Shown here: positions 9,685 to 18,826 of the stretch, in pieces
Position numbering within the stretch: position 1 is the first letter of the stretch
How the letters are laid out: each line of letters begins with the position of its first letter
From: SIG603 sp044432645
Lineage (GTDB): Bacteria; Bacillota; Clostridia; Oscillospirales; Acutalibacteraceae
Length of the DNA stretch: 64,000 bases
Direction: 5' to 3'
Assembly (NCBI GenBank): GCA_044432645.1
Contig: JAWXUM010000003.1
Span: forward strand, 1-64,000
Position numbers and translations under genes: made by a program
Notes under the pieces: model-generated
The model's input: only the letters and a program-made list of their open reading frames with translations
Databases searched by the model: none
Told to the model about the DNA's origin: nothing

Positions 9685-12524
9685 TATTGTTTTTCCCCTT
9701 CATAGTTTTTTAGTAAAACTTCATAATTCTTTTGTGGCATTGGTCTGTGGAAGAAATAACCTTGACCAACATCGCAACCAAGAGATTTTAAAAATTCTTC
9801 TTGTTCTTTAGTTTCTATTCCTTCAGCAACGGTTGATAGGTTTAAGTCGTTTGCCATATTGATAATATTTTTTATAATTTCTCCACCACGCTTGTTATCA
9901 ATGGAGTCGATTATAAACTCTCTATCTATCTTTAAAACATCTAGTGGAATATTTTTTAGTCTATTTAAAGATGAAATACCTACACCAAAATCATCCATAG
10001 AAATAGTGAAACCTAAATCACGTAATTCTTGCAATCTTACAATTGCTGTATCAAATTGATTAACAAATGCAGTTTCAGTTATTTCAATATCTATTTTAGA
10101 ATATGGGAAATTATATTTTTGGGTAATTTCTAATATTTTATCTTTTATATTGCCTTTCATAATTGTTGCGCTAGAAAAGTTAACTGATACTCTTGCTGTA
10201 TTTGAGTTTTGATCTATAAATTCACACACTTTTTCAAAAACATAGTAATCTAGTTTCTCTATAAATCCATTGCGTTCAAACAATGGTATAAAGTTTACCG
10301 GTGGAATGATGTTGCCATCTTTAATCCAACGAACCAAGGCTTCTGCTCCAATAATTTTATTGTTTTTTAAGTCAACTTTAGGTTGATAATATAAAACAAA
10401 TTCGTTTTGCTCTAAAGCATTTATCATATGTGAAACTATGTCATTGTTACTAATACGTTTTCTGTCCATTTCTTTAGTAAAATAATTCACTGTAGTATTG
10501 GCAACATTTTTACCCAAAGCTTTAGCAGCATTAGCACAGTCAATCATAAAGCTTAAATCTAAATTTTTGTTCTCTATTTCGTAAATACCAATACTGAAAC
10601 TAAATTCATAGTTTTCGCCTATGTAGTCGCTTAAATAATCATATAATCCGTTTCCTGTTTCAACAGACAAGCCTAATTGGTCGTTTAAAGTTGATTTTTC
10701 GACTAATAACAAGAAATTATCGTTGTTTGCTCTTGAAACTATTTTGGCATTTGTTGAGTTATCTTTTATGTTTTTAGCAATAAGTTTTAAAACAGTAGAG
10801 CCAGTTTCATAGCCATAAAACTCATTTACATACTTGAAGTTATCTATGTCAAAAGAAACTATACAGAATTTTTTATTTTTTTCTTTAGCAAGAATTATTT
10901 TAGTGTCTGTTAAAAACTTATGATAAGAAGCAAGCCCAGTTAGGTCGTCATAATTTAAGAAATGTGATAGCTCGTTTCTACGTTTTAATTCTGATAATAA
11001 AATAGCAAAAATCAGAATAAACAAAGCTGATGATAATATTACTGGATTTTGTTTTAAATATTGTATAGCAGTAAGCGATTCAACGGTTGGTGTTGAGTGT
11101 TCTAGCGCTGATGAAGTTAAAATGGCTTCGTCCATCAAAGATATATATTTGTTAAATATTGAGATTTTTTCGCTAGAAAAATTTTCTGAATAAATAAAGG
11201 TGAAATTCAAATCAAAATCTACAGTTGTAGAAATAAAATTCAGGCTCTCATAATTATCTCTAATTAAATTTAGTGTATATGTTGTTATAAGCATACTGTC
11301 AAGTGTTCCGTTATTGTAATCTTCTTGCATATCTACAACAGTATCATATAAGACAATATCTCTACCAAAAAGGTGATCTTCTAGTTGAACTTCTGTAATT
11401 CCATAAAAAGTTAAAATTCCGATATTTTCAATTTCTTCTATTTCTGAATTATCAACTAATAGATATGGCATTGTGTAATAGTTGTCACTCTCTGTCAATG
11501 TTGCACGCAATTCTTCGTCAGTACATAGCAATGAAAAATCAATACTATCAAACTCTTCCTGTGTCATGTCGTCAGTTATTTCAACCAATTCGTAGTTTAT
11601 TCCACTAATTTCAGCAAAATATGCTATAGCATCAATAACAACGCCTTCGAATTCTCCCTCGGTATTAATTTTACAAATTGGACATTGTAAATTAACAACA
11701 CCAATAGAATAAACATCTTGAGATAAAATTAATTCGGATTCTTCTTGTGTTGGTAGGCTTGACGAAACTATTGAATAGTCATAATATTCAAGGTATAGTT
11801 TTTCTTGGTACAAAAACTCATTGTTATTGATTTCAGCCATACCCTCGTTTATTACATCCATTAACCATTGGTTATCTGAATCAACTATGTAATAAAAATC
11901 TGTAGAACCTAAAGTTGCAATTGGAGTAATATTGCTATAAGTTTGAAGTGAAGAAGTAACTATGAAGTCATAGTCAAAATTTTCTAGAACGCTTTCGAAG
12001 TCGTTGTCGGAAAAATAAACTACTTCTGCTTCCAAATCATGTTCTTCTAAAAAATCATAAAGCATATATTCATTAGGATTGTCAGTTTGTACAGCTATAG
12101 TACTTCCATCAATGTCATCATAGCTGTTATAATAGATGTCATTTTCGCTAAGTGCAGACAAAAATATTATGTTATCTCCAAAAGACTCTTCTGGGAACAA
12201 ATAATCATACATTGTATTTTCGTAATATGTCATTGGACCTATAATGTCTATTTCACCATTTTCCATCATCTCTTGCCAGTTTGACCATTCGCAGTAAACC
12301 AATTCTATTTCGTAATCGTCTTCAGCGTATTCAAAAATAGTACTAAGATACTCATATCCATATCCTTCGCTACCTTTAACTACAGGGGACTTTATTGTTC
12401 CGTAATTTAACATATAACCTACTTTTATAACAGTAGGATTTTCGAGTGTTTGTGCTTGCACACTAAAATTATACACACTTATCAATAGTACAAGTGTAAA
12501 AATTGACAAAATTAGCTTTTTCAT
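9684..12524 (-). CDS. Twin SBP_bac_3 sensor-GGDEF-EAL phosphodiesterase
   Basis: 946 residues. A signal peptide (1-24) leads to two periplasmic-binding-protein type 3 modules (about 35-260 and 270-490), one membrane helix (about 500-520), a GGDEF-like domain and an EAL domain (about 695-940). The GGDEF signature is replaced by NNDNF at 600-604, so this domain is probably catalytically dead. The EAL domain keeps EALVRW (EAL at 728-730), the SVNFS Asn, EITET, MDDFG and AEGIET, all expected of an active cyclic-di-GMP phosphodiesterase. The binding modules likely sense an amino acid or similar small solute outside the cell. It lies 22 bases after the first gene of the operon. Confidence 0.9.
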   Translation of the reverse strand: MKKLILSIFTLVLLISVYNFSVQAQTLENPTVIKVGYMLNYGTIKSPVVKGSEGYGYEYLSTIFEYAEDDYEIELVYCEWSNWQEMMENGEIDIIGPMTYYENTMYDYLFPEESFGDNIIFLSALSENDIYYNSYDDIDGSTIAVQTDNPNEYMLYDFLEEHDLEAEVVYFSDNDFESVLENFDYDFIVTSSLQTYSNITPIATLGSTDFYYIVDSDNQWLMDVINEGMAEINNNEFLYQEKLYLEYYDYSIVSSSLPTQEESELILSQDVYSIGVVNLQCPICKINTEGEFEGVVIDAIAYFAEISGINYELVEITDDMTQEEFDSIDFSLLCTDEELRATLTESDNYYTMPYLLVDNSEIEEIENIGILTFYGITEVQLEDHLFGRDIVLYDTVVDMQEDYNNGTLDSMLITTYTLNLIRDNYESLNFISTTVDFDLNFTFIYSENFSSEKISIFNKYISLMDEAILTSSALEHSTPTVESLTAIQYLKQNPVILSSALFILIFAILLSELKRRNELSHFLNYDDLTGLASYHKFLTDTKIILAKEKNKKFCIVSFDIDNFKYVNEFYGYETGSTVLKLIAKNIKDNSTNAKIVSRANNDNFLLLVEKSTLNDQLGLSVETGNGLYDYLSDYIGENYEFSFSIGIYEIENKNLDLSFMIDCANAAKALGKNVANTTVNYFTKEMDRKRISNNDIVSHMINALEQNEFVLYYQPKVDLKNNKIIGAEALVRWIKDGNIIPPVNFIPLFERNGFIEKLDYYVFEKVCEFIDQNSNTARVSVNFSSATIMKGNIKDKILEITQKYNFPYSKIDIEITETAFVNQFDTAIVRLQELRDLGFTISMDDFGVGISSLNRLKNIPLDVLKIDREFIIDSIDNKRGGEIIKNIINMANDLNLSTVAEGIETKEQEEFLKSLGCDVGQGYFFHRPMPQKNYEVLLKNYEGEKQ

Positions 12525-12546
12525 TAATATATTTATCCTTCCGTAT

Positions 12547-14454
12547 TTATTCTAAAACAATAAAATCTTTGAAATTTTGTTTTTCTTTTGGTACCAAATT
12601 AATCATTTCTTTAATATCAGTAGAAGATACAAAAACACTTTTTCTGCCATCATAACTTATAAGGCTTGAAGCAGTAACTAATACATCTAAGTTTAATTTA
12701 TCATTGTGTATAATCATTTTTACTTTTGAATTTTGAGGGTTTTCACGAAGCACTTTCAGTGGACAATCTGCACATTCAGACTTATAACCACGCAAAACTT
12801 CGTAACATTTTTTTCCTATTTTAGCTTCTGGCACTAATTTCTTTGTTACATCGTTCAAATATTTCAAGCTGTGATTTTCTTCGTCAACAATATATGCATA
12901 GAAGTTAAGCGAATCTAAAACCTTTAAGTTTTGAACGAATTTGTTTTCGGCAACAACTAAAGCCCTTTTATATGATAAAAACTGAGATATAATTTTACTT
13001 GAATACATAAGTGTACTAATTTCACGAGGGGTCCAAATACGTGCAGAAGTACAGTCGTCAAAACCAATAGCATAACTTACTACATCATTTTTCTTTACGT
13101 TAGTTATCAAGAGTGATTTTATACCTTGCATAGCCAATGTTTCGTGAGTTATGTTGTTTTTCATAATTGACAAGTCATTACAATAATAAACACCTTCGTC
13201 GTTTGCACCGTCAAATAGCTCGCCAAAAGTATCTACTTCTATATCTTTCAAAAAATCTATTTGTGGCTCAATACCATCACGACACCACTCATAAGTGTTA
13301 TCATATATATCAGTTTTATTATCTTGAAGCTCAAATATGTAGCATCTATCAACGTTGAAGTTATTACCTATATGTCGCAGTACTGTATTGACTGAAGATT
13401 CATAGTTGTCGTCTTCGAAAAGCAGGTTGAATGTATCCATTGCAATCTCTTGATCGAAATAATATGAAAGTGCACGTGTTGCTGCATCAAACGGGGTACT
13501 GTTTGCCATAGTACCTTTTTTAATAGTTTCGTCGTATATTGTGTAAGCGTTTTTACCTTTATATTTTGAATTGTACAGTGCAGCATCTGCATTTTTATAA
13601 ATATCGTCGTAATTATCACCATGTTGAGGGAACAAAGCGACACCGACACTAGCAGAAATTTGATAATTTGAACTGCCACTTTTGTAAGTATTTTTAAGGT
13701 CATCTAAAACAGCTTGTATTTTGGCTAGGATAACTTTTCCATTTTCTACATTTTTCATAATTACAGCGAACTCGTCGCCACCTATACGTCCAATATAGTC
13801 AGTTTCTCTAAATATACGTTTAAGTTTAGTAGCAATTTCTTTTAAAACAATATCGCCAAAAAAATGACCTAAATTATCATTAATAGCTTTAAAATTGTCG
13901 ATGTCTATAATTAAACAAACATGTTGGTCAGAAGAACTATGAAGTGATTCTGCAAAAAACTTTTTTGAATAAGTTTCAAAAGTGATTTTATTTAAGCATG
14001 AAGTTAAAAGGTCTAAACTAGCTCTGTCAGCTAAATCTTGAGTTTCTTGAATATTATTAATTTTTCCCATAGCAACTACGCCAGCACCGTTATCGTCCAT
14101 AACAATAGTATACTGGGCATGAAACCATAAAGAACTTTTGTCGGGATAAACTAATCTGAATTTTAGCGAGCTTCCTATACCATGCTGTAAATTAGCAATA
14201 GCATTATCAAAAATTTCTCTATCATCGGGGTGAATAATATTAATTTTATTTACCAAATCGATATAGTTTGGGATAACTTGTCTGTTTTTGAAAAATTTTA
14301 ATTTATTTCCCAAAAACATAACAGTACTGTTAACAATATCTATTTTGAAAAAAATGTCATCAGAAATTATTGCACCATATCTGAATAGCTCATAATCGTT
14401 TGACATTTGTTTGAAATCGTTCTCTGTTATGGGATAGTTATATCTAATGTCCAT
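12547..14454 (-). CDS. PAS-GGDEF-GAF-PAS diguanylate cyclase
   Basis: 635 residues, cytoplasmic. The order is PAS (about 20-135), GGDEF (about 145-305), GAF (about 335-480) and a C-terminal cysteine-rich PAS (about 510-620, motif KKCYEVLRGYKSECADCP). The cyclase signature GGDEF is intact at 225-229, and RETD at 216-219 is a proper RxxD inhibitory site. This is the only member of the cluster with one. It is the first gene after the promoter at 14488-14515, with AAGGTGG as ribosome site. Its GAF and cysteine PAS are clearly related to those of the gene at 8212-9684 but stand in a different order. Confidence 0.9.
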   Translation of the reverse strand: MDIRYNYPITENDFKQMSNDYELFRYGAIISDDIFFKIDIVNSTVMFLGNKLKFFKNRQVIPNYIDLVNKINIIHPDDREIFDNAIANLQHGIGSSLKFRLVYPDKSSLWFHAQYTIVMDDNGAGVVAMGKINNIQETQDLADRASLDLLTSCLNKITFETYSKKFFAESLHSSSDQHVCLIIDIDNFKAINDNLGHFFGDIVLKEIATKLKRIFRETDYIGRIGGDEFAVIMKNVENGKVILAKIQAVLDDLKNTYKSGSSNYQISASVGVALFPQHGDNYDDIYKNADAALYNSKYKGKNAYTIYDETIKKGTMANSTPFDAATRALSYYFDQEIAMDTFNLLFEDDNYESSVNTVLRHIGNNFNVDRCYIFELQDNKTDIYDNTYEWCRDGIEPQIDFLKDIEVDTFGELFDGANDEGVYYCNDLSIMKNNITHETLAMQGIKSLLITNVKKNDVVSYAIGFDDCTSARIWTPREISTLMYSSKIISQFLSYKRALVVAENKFVQNLKVLDSLNFYAYIVDEENHSLKYLNDVTKKLVPEAKIGKKCYEVLRGYKSECADCPLKVLRENPQNSKVKMIIHNDKLNLDVLVTASSLISYDGRKSVFVSSTDIKEMINLVPKEKQNFKDFIVLE

Positions 14455-14487
14455 AATTTACCACCTTAAAATATATATATATATTTA

Positions 14488-14515
14488 ATTATAATACTTT
14501 TATATAATAAGTCAA
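14488..14515 (-). promoter_or_regulatory. Promoter of the cyclic-di-GMP operon
   Basis: On the minus strand TTGACT (14515-14510), a 16-base spacer and TATAAT (14493-14488) precede the start at 14454 by about 34 bases. The gaps inside the four-gene run are 22, -1 and 46 bases, and I see no terminator within it. Confidence 0.75.
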
Positions 14516-14616
14516 TAAAAAAGCTGTAAATTGTATGAATTTTACAAAAAAAAAGCTCTAACATCTCCCCTTATGTATTATAATAATAATAATGATACTA
14601 ATAGGATTTAAATATA

Positions 14617-14645
14617 TTGACACTTGAAAATAAAAGTTGTAAAAT
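14617..14645 (+). promoter_or_regulatory. Promoter of the EIIC-EAL gene
   Basis: TTGACA (14617-14622), 17 bases, TAAAAT (14640-14645), then AAAGGAGGG at 14669-14677 and the ATG at 14688. It is back to back with the cyclase operon promoter about 100 bases away. The 233-base gap shows no cyclic-di-GMP riboswitch that I can recognise. Confidence 0.75.
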
Positions 14646-14687
14646 AAAAATAATAACATAAACTTATAAAAGGAGGGATAATTTATA

Positions 14688-16775
14688 ATGAGAAATATTT
14701 TGTGGGATTTTTTATTTAAAATAGAGAAAAATATTATTTTTGCTGCAATTAAAAAGGGATTTATGTTAATTTTCCCTGCAATTTTAATTGGTACAGCTGC
14801 TGTGTTAGTTAACTCGATATTAGTACCACTAATACAAATCTTTTTCCCTTTTTTAAATTTTACTGTTCTAACCTCTTTTTGTGCTACTGCATATGATGCA
14901 ACTGTTGGTTGCATATCTATATATTTGGCATTTTCTATTGGATATTACTACGCTCAATATCGCAACATAAATAATATGCTGCTAAGGCTTATGGCTGTGG
15001 TTTCTGGCGTGGTTTGTTTTATAATTTTCATTGGTGGAATATATTCTACATCATTTGTATCTTATTTGGGTGTAATTGGTGTTTTACCTTCTATAGCGAT
15101 AGAAATTCTTGCAATTACTTTGTTTTTGAAAATCACAGAATTTATCGAAGTGCACCACAAATCATCTAGTTTGGGTGTTGACGATAACTTAAAAATATCT
15201 TTAGTAAGTATTTTGCCTATGCTAATTACTGTTTTTAGCTGTATTGTAATCAAATATATTTTAAACAATGTTTTCGGGTTTGGCGATGCGTATGAAATGT
15301 TATCAAATTTTTTCCGTCAATTATTCGTCGATAACAATTCTGAAATTCTTAATGGTATTTTGTTTACTGCCATGGTTAATATGCTATGGGTTTTTGGCAT
15401 TCATGGCGGAAACGCAATGAACGCAATTTCTGAAGAAATACTAGTTCCACTTATCACCGACCCAAATGCGATAATATCTAAAAGCTTTTTGGATATTTTT
15501 GCTCAAATAGGCGGAAGTGGTGCTACACTTTTTCTTGTTATTGCTATATTCATAGTGTCTAAATCTAAAACAACAAGAGGTATAGCCCGTTCAGCATCAC
15601 CTATGATTTTATTTAATATAAACGAAATTATGGTTTTTGGCTTGCCAATTATGTTTAACCCTATCCTGTTAATTCCGTTTGTGTTAGTTCCAATTATTTC
15701 CCTTTGCATTGCGTACATAGCAACTGTAATAGGCTTTATACCGGTTGTCACAACGGTGGTCGATTGGACAGTGCCTATATTTTATAGTGGTTACTTGGGT
15801 ACTCAAAGCATAAACGGCGTTATTGTGCAACTGGTTATACTTATTTGTGGTGTTTTAATTTACATACCTTTTGTAAAATTGCTTGATAAATTCCAAGTAG
15901 AAAGAGAAATGCGTATATTAAATGAATTAATCGATGTATTTAAAGAGTATGAGAATTCTGGAAATTTACAACCTATGCTAACTCGTACAGATGCTTTAGG
16001 TCAAGTTGCAAGAAATATTGCACATCAATTGCATGACGATATAGTTAATAAACGTATTGAAATGTTTTACCAACCTCAACTAAACTCTAAGGACAAAGTT
16101 GTAGGTGTAGAAGCGTTGTTGCGTTGGAAATATAATGGACAAATGATTTACCCACCTTTTGTTGTTGCATTAGCACACGAAGAAAATATTTTGGATAAAA
16201 TGACAATACAAAACATGTCAAGTATATGTGACACTATTTTACAAACTAACAAGGAAACAAATCAGAATATTCATATATCTTTTAACTTAGCTGCTCATCA
16301 ACTTAACAATATAGATTTTATAAAAGAAATAATTTTGTTAGCTAAAGAAAAAAATGTGTGTAACAACTTGCATTTAGAGCTTACCGAAGAAACTTCTTTA
16401 ATTGGGTTTACTAATATCACCGATAATATTAAAGCTTTAAATAAAGAAAATATTATTATTGAAATTGACGATTTTGGTATGGGGCATACCTCAATTAATT
16501 ACTTGAAAGAAAACCACTTTAGTTATGTGAAAATTGACGGAAGCTTAGTTAAAAATCTTTTAACTAATGATAGATGTTCTCAAATTATTACTTCTATTAT
16601 TGAGCTGGGAAACAGTTTGAACTATCAAGTAATTGCAGAGTACGTGGAAACCTTAGAAGTAAAAGAAAAACTCATGGAAATGGGTTGCAATTTATATCAA
16701 GGCTATTATTATAGTGCTGCAATACCTAAAGATAAATTTATTGAATATTGCAAAAATAACATTAATAAAAAATAA
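14688..16775 (+). CDS. PTS EIIC-like membrane domain fused to EAL phosphodiesterase
   Basis: 695 residues. Residues 1-400 are polytopic and match the cellobiose/lactose-family PTS EIIC fold, with GIHGG (His239) and FNINE (Glu313). The equivalent His and Glu contact sugar in characterised EIICs. A helical linker (about 405-440) leads to an EAL domain with EALLRW (EAL at 475-477), FNLAA, LELTEE, IDDFGMG and AEYVET, so phosphodiesterase activity is likely. No EIIA or EIIB is encoded nearby. The EIIC part may therefore act as a membrane sugar sensor controlling cyclic-di-GMP breakdown. It is divergently transcribed from four GGDEF/EAL genes. Transport activity cannot be excluded. Confidence 0.88.
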   Translation: MRNILWDFLFKIEKNIIFAAIKKGFMLIFPAILIGTAAVLVNSILVPLIQIFFPFLNFTVLTSFCATAYDATVGCISIYLAFSIGYYYAQYRNINNMLLRLMAVVSGVVCFIIFIGGIYSTSFVSYLGVIGVLPSIAIEILAITLFLKITEFIEVHHKSSSLGVDDNLKISLVSILPMLITVFSCIVIKYILNNVFGFGDAYEMLSNFFRQLFVDNNSEILNGILFTAMVNMLWVFGIHGGNAMNAISEEILVPLITDPNAIISKSFLDIFAQIGGSGATLFLVIAIFIVSKSKTTRGIARSASPMILFNINEIMVFGLPIMFNPILLIPFVLVPIISLCIAYIATVIGFIPVVTTVVDWTVPIFYSGYLGTQSINGVIVQLVILICGVLIYIPFVKLLDKFQVEREMRILNELIDVFKEYENSGNLQPMLTRTDALGQVARNIAHQLHDDIVNKRIEMFYQPQLNSKDKVVGVEALLRWKYNGQMIYPPFVVALAHEENILDKMTIQNMSSICDTILQTNKETNQNIHISFNLAAHQLNNIDFIKEIILLAKEKNVCNNLHLELTEETSLIGFTNITDNIKALNKENIIIEIDDFGMGHTSINYLKENHFSYVKIDGSLVKNLLTNDRCSQIITSIIELGNSLNYQVIAEYVETLEVKEKLMEMGCNLYQGYYYSAAIPKDKFIEYCKNNINKK

Positions 16776-16837
16776 AGTATAGATGAAGTAGTTTGCTAGT
16801 ATGGCTTTAATTTCTTAGTTTTGGTAATCGTGTATTT

Positions 16838-18049
16838 TTAGTGTTTCACGTATCTAATTTCAAAAATAGTGAATTTGTTCTCTATAGAGCTAACCTTGAT
16901 AATACCTTGATTTTTTTCTATTATGGTTTTTGCAAGGTTTAGACCTACCCCTAAGCTGTTATCGCTTGATTTTTCATCTTTATAATATCTAGTGAAAATT
17001 TTGCTTAAATTCTCTTTTTTAATTCCAGTTCCAAAGTCTTTTATAGTAATTTTAGTAGCAAAATTATTTTGACTGCAAACAATTTCAATCTTACCATTTT
17101 TGTAGGAATGTTCCACAGCATTTTTAATTATGTTAGAAACAGCTTCGCTTTGCCACATGAAATCCCCGTAAAAATATACATTTTCATCACAGTTTATAAC
17201 TATTTCAATGCCTTTTTGCTCTATTAAAATTTTGTTTTTATTTACAGAATTTTCGGTGAGTAAGAAGGCGTTTATTTTATCATTTTTGAACTCTATTATA
17301 TTGGCATCAAACCTTGAAAGTTTTAATAGGTTTTGCACCAAAGCTTCGGTGTGGTCTATTCGCTCCCTTATATTTTGTAAAAACATGTGGCGAGTTTCAT
17401 CGTCCATATTAGGGTATTCAAGCATATTGTCTGTCATAATGCTCATAGATGTTAGTGGAGTTTTTAGTTGATGGGAAATGTCCACTATATTATTTTTTAT
17501 TTGCTGTTTGTCTATCAATGAATTTTCGGCTTGTTCTTTTAATAAAATTGTTATTTTGTATATTTCATTTTGAAGTTTAGAGAGTTCTTGCTCCTCATTT
17601 TCGTCAATTTTCAAAGTATAATTTTTCTCTCTAAGTTCTTGCAAATACAAAATCAGCTCATTTACTTTATCATCACGTCTTTTTAAGTGTATATATAAAA
17701 TGCTTATACTAATTAAAACGGCAAAATTTACCACTAGCAAATTGGTGATTATATTTTGCTTTAAATTAATTTCATTGTTATCAGAGAAAAATTCTGTATC
17801 TAAATCGTAGCCATATTCTTTTATAATTTCATAATTTATGTACTCGTTATTTTCAATTGCAGTAACTATTTCATCTTTATCCACGTTTTCATTTTCCAAA
17901 AATAAAGTTACAACACTAAGGATAACTTTGTTGTTTTCGGCAACATACTTTTGATAATTTATTTTTGTAAACAAAACAGTAAGCACACTGGCGAAAATAC
18001 ACGCCACTATGCCTACTGTTACTAATTTTTTGAGTATTTTAAAGTTCAT
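16838..18049 (-). CDS. Sensor histidine kinase
   Basis: 403 residues. Two membrane helices (about 8-28 and 105-125) flank an extracytoplasmic loop of about 75 residues. HisKA has SHQLKTP with phosphoacceptor His193. HATPase_c has DFGTG and SLGVGLNLAKTI. The start at 18049 was chosen over an in-frame start at 18112, since that extension would lie inside the response regulator gene and lacks a membrane-protein character. The first codons overlap the response regulator by 11 bases. With the adjacent ABC transporter it resembles antimicrobial-peptide sensing modules, although the extracellular loop is longer than in BceS-type kinases. Confidence 0.9.
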   Translation of the reverse strand: MNFKILKKLVTVGIVACIFASVLTVLFTKINYQKYVAENNKVILSVVTLFLENENVDKDEIVTAIENNEYINYEIIKEYGYDLDTEFFSDNNEINLKQNIITNLLVVNFAVLISISILYIHLKRRDDKVNELILYLQELREKNYTLKIDENEEQELSKLQNEIYKITILLKEQAENSLIDKQQIKNNIVDISHQLKTPLTSMSIMTDNMLEYPNMDDETRHMFLQNIRERIDHTEALVQNLLKLSRFDANIIEFKNDKINAFLLTENSVNKNKILIEQKGIEIVINCDENVYFYGDFMWQSEAVSNIIKNAVEHSYKNGKIEIVCSQNNFATKITIKDFGTGIKKENLSKIFTRYYKDEKSSDNSLGVGLNLAKTIIEKNQGIIKVSSIENKFTIFEIRYVKH

Positions 18050-18680
18050 TTTCGTCCACCATATAGCCAAAGCCTTTAACTGTTTTAATGTAATTTGGTG
18101 CAAGCTTTGCACGAATTCTCTTGATATTTACCGTGAGTGTGTTGTCGTTGACAAAATTGCCGTCAATATCCCAAATAACTTCCAAAATTCTGTCCCTTGT
18201 AATTACTTGGTTTTTGTTAGTCACTAAAAGCTCTAAAATTTTGTATTCAAGGCTTGTTAGCTGAATAATATTGCTTTTAAACTTAACCTCTTTTTTGTTT
18301 TTATCAAGGCTTAAATCGGCAATTTTAATTTCATCTTTATCGTGCCTTGCTAAAATTTTACATATTCTAAGCAGTAATTCTTGATTTCTAAAAGGTTTTG
18401 TTAGGTAGTCTTCGCCTAAATTCAAACCTTTTATAACGCTTTCTTCGTCATCTCTAGCAGTTAAAAATAGTATTGGTGTTTTTGAAATAGTTTGAGCGAT
18501 TTCAAAGCCGTTTCCGTCACCTAGCATTATGTCTAGTATAATTAAATCAAAAGGAGCAGATAGCTTTTCTAAGGCTTCTTTTTTTGAAAAAGCCACAGTC
18601 ACTTCATATTCTTGCTTTAGGGGAAATTCAAGACCGAGAACGATGTTTTTGTCGTCCTCAACAAGTAATATTTTTTTCAT
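18039..18680 (-). CDS. OmpR-family response regulator
   Basis: 213 residues. The receiver domain has the acidic pocket (EDD near 8-10), phosphoacceptor Asp50 in LDIMLGDG, Thr and Lys switch residues (LTARDDE, TKPF) and a C-terminal winged helix ending TVKGFGYMVDE. Ribosome site AGGAGC. It lies downstream of the FtsX-type permease gene with a 146-base gap containing a repeat pair and an inverted repeat. It probably controls the ABC transporter genes on the same strand. Confidence 0.93.
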   Translation of the reverse strand: MKKILLVEDDKNIVLGLEFPLKQEYEVTVAFSKKEALEKLSAPFDLIILDIMLGDGNGFEIAQTISKTPILFLTARDDEESVIKGLNLGEDYLTKPFRNQELLLRICKILARHDKDEIKIADLSLDKNKKEVKFKSNIIQLTSLEYKILELLVTNKNQVITRDRILEVIWDIDGNFVNDNTLTVNIKRIRAKLAPNYIKTVKGFGYMVDENEL

Positions 18681-18692
18681 TTCTGCTCCTAT

Positions 18693-18713
18693 TAATGACG
18701 ACCATTGTCATTA
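18693..18713 (-). promoter_or_regulatory. Candidate operator upstream of the response regulator
   Basis: TAATGAC and GTCATTA form a perfect 7-base inverted repeat with a 7-base centre, 12 bases upstream of the response regulator start. ATGAC also forms the core of the direct repeats before the ABC ATPase at 21905-21922. Autoregulation is inferred from this shared core. Confidence 0.4.
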
Positions 18714-18733
18714 TCACAAACTTAATAACTTTC

Positions 18734-18806
18734 GTAGGGAACGCATCGTATGCGTTCCGATGGATGTTATATCTTATCTGAGGAACGCATACGATGCGTT
18801 CCCTAC
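18734..18806. repeat. Perfect 25-bp inverted repeat pair of the GTAGGG family
   Basis: GTAGGGAACGCATCGTATGCGTTCC at 18734-18758 is exactly inverted at 18782-18806, 23 bases apart. Each arm is itself a near-palindrome (GGAACGCAT/ATGCGTTCC). GC content is far above the surroundings. The outward ends GTAGGG and CCCTAC are shared with other repeats in the window. No T-run follows, so it does not look like an ordinary terminator. Confidence 0.85.
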
Positions 18807-18826
18807 AAATAAATATACATTTCAAA

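Noticed and set aside
13368..13703. Frames within the GGDEF genes on other phases
   Set aside because: They are shadows of the longer, domain-supported reading frames.
14455..14687. Possible cyclic-di-GMP riboswitch between divergent signalling genes
   Set aside because: I looked for the GEMM core and paired stems and found only two ordinary promoters and AT-rich spacer.
18734..18806. Rho-independent terminator between permease and response regulator
   Set aside because: The stem is strong but neither strand has the T-run expected after it, and the sequence belongs to a dispersed repeat family.
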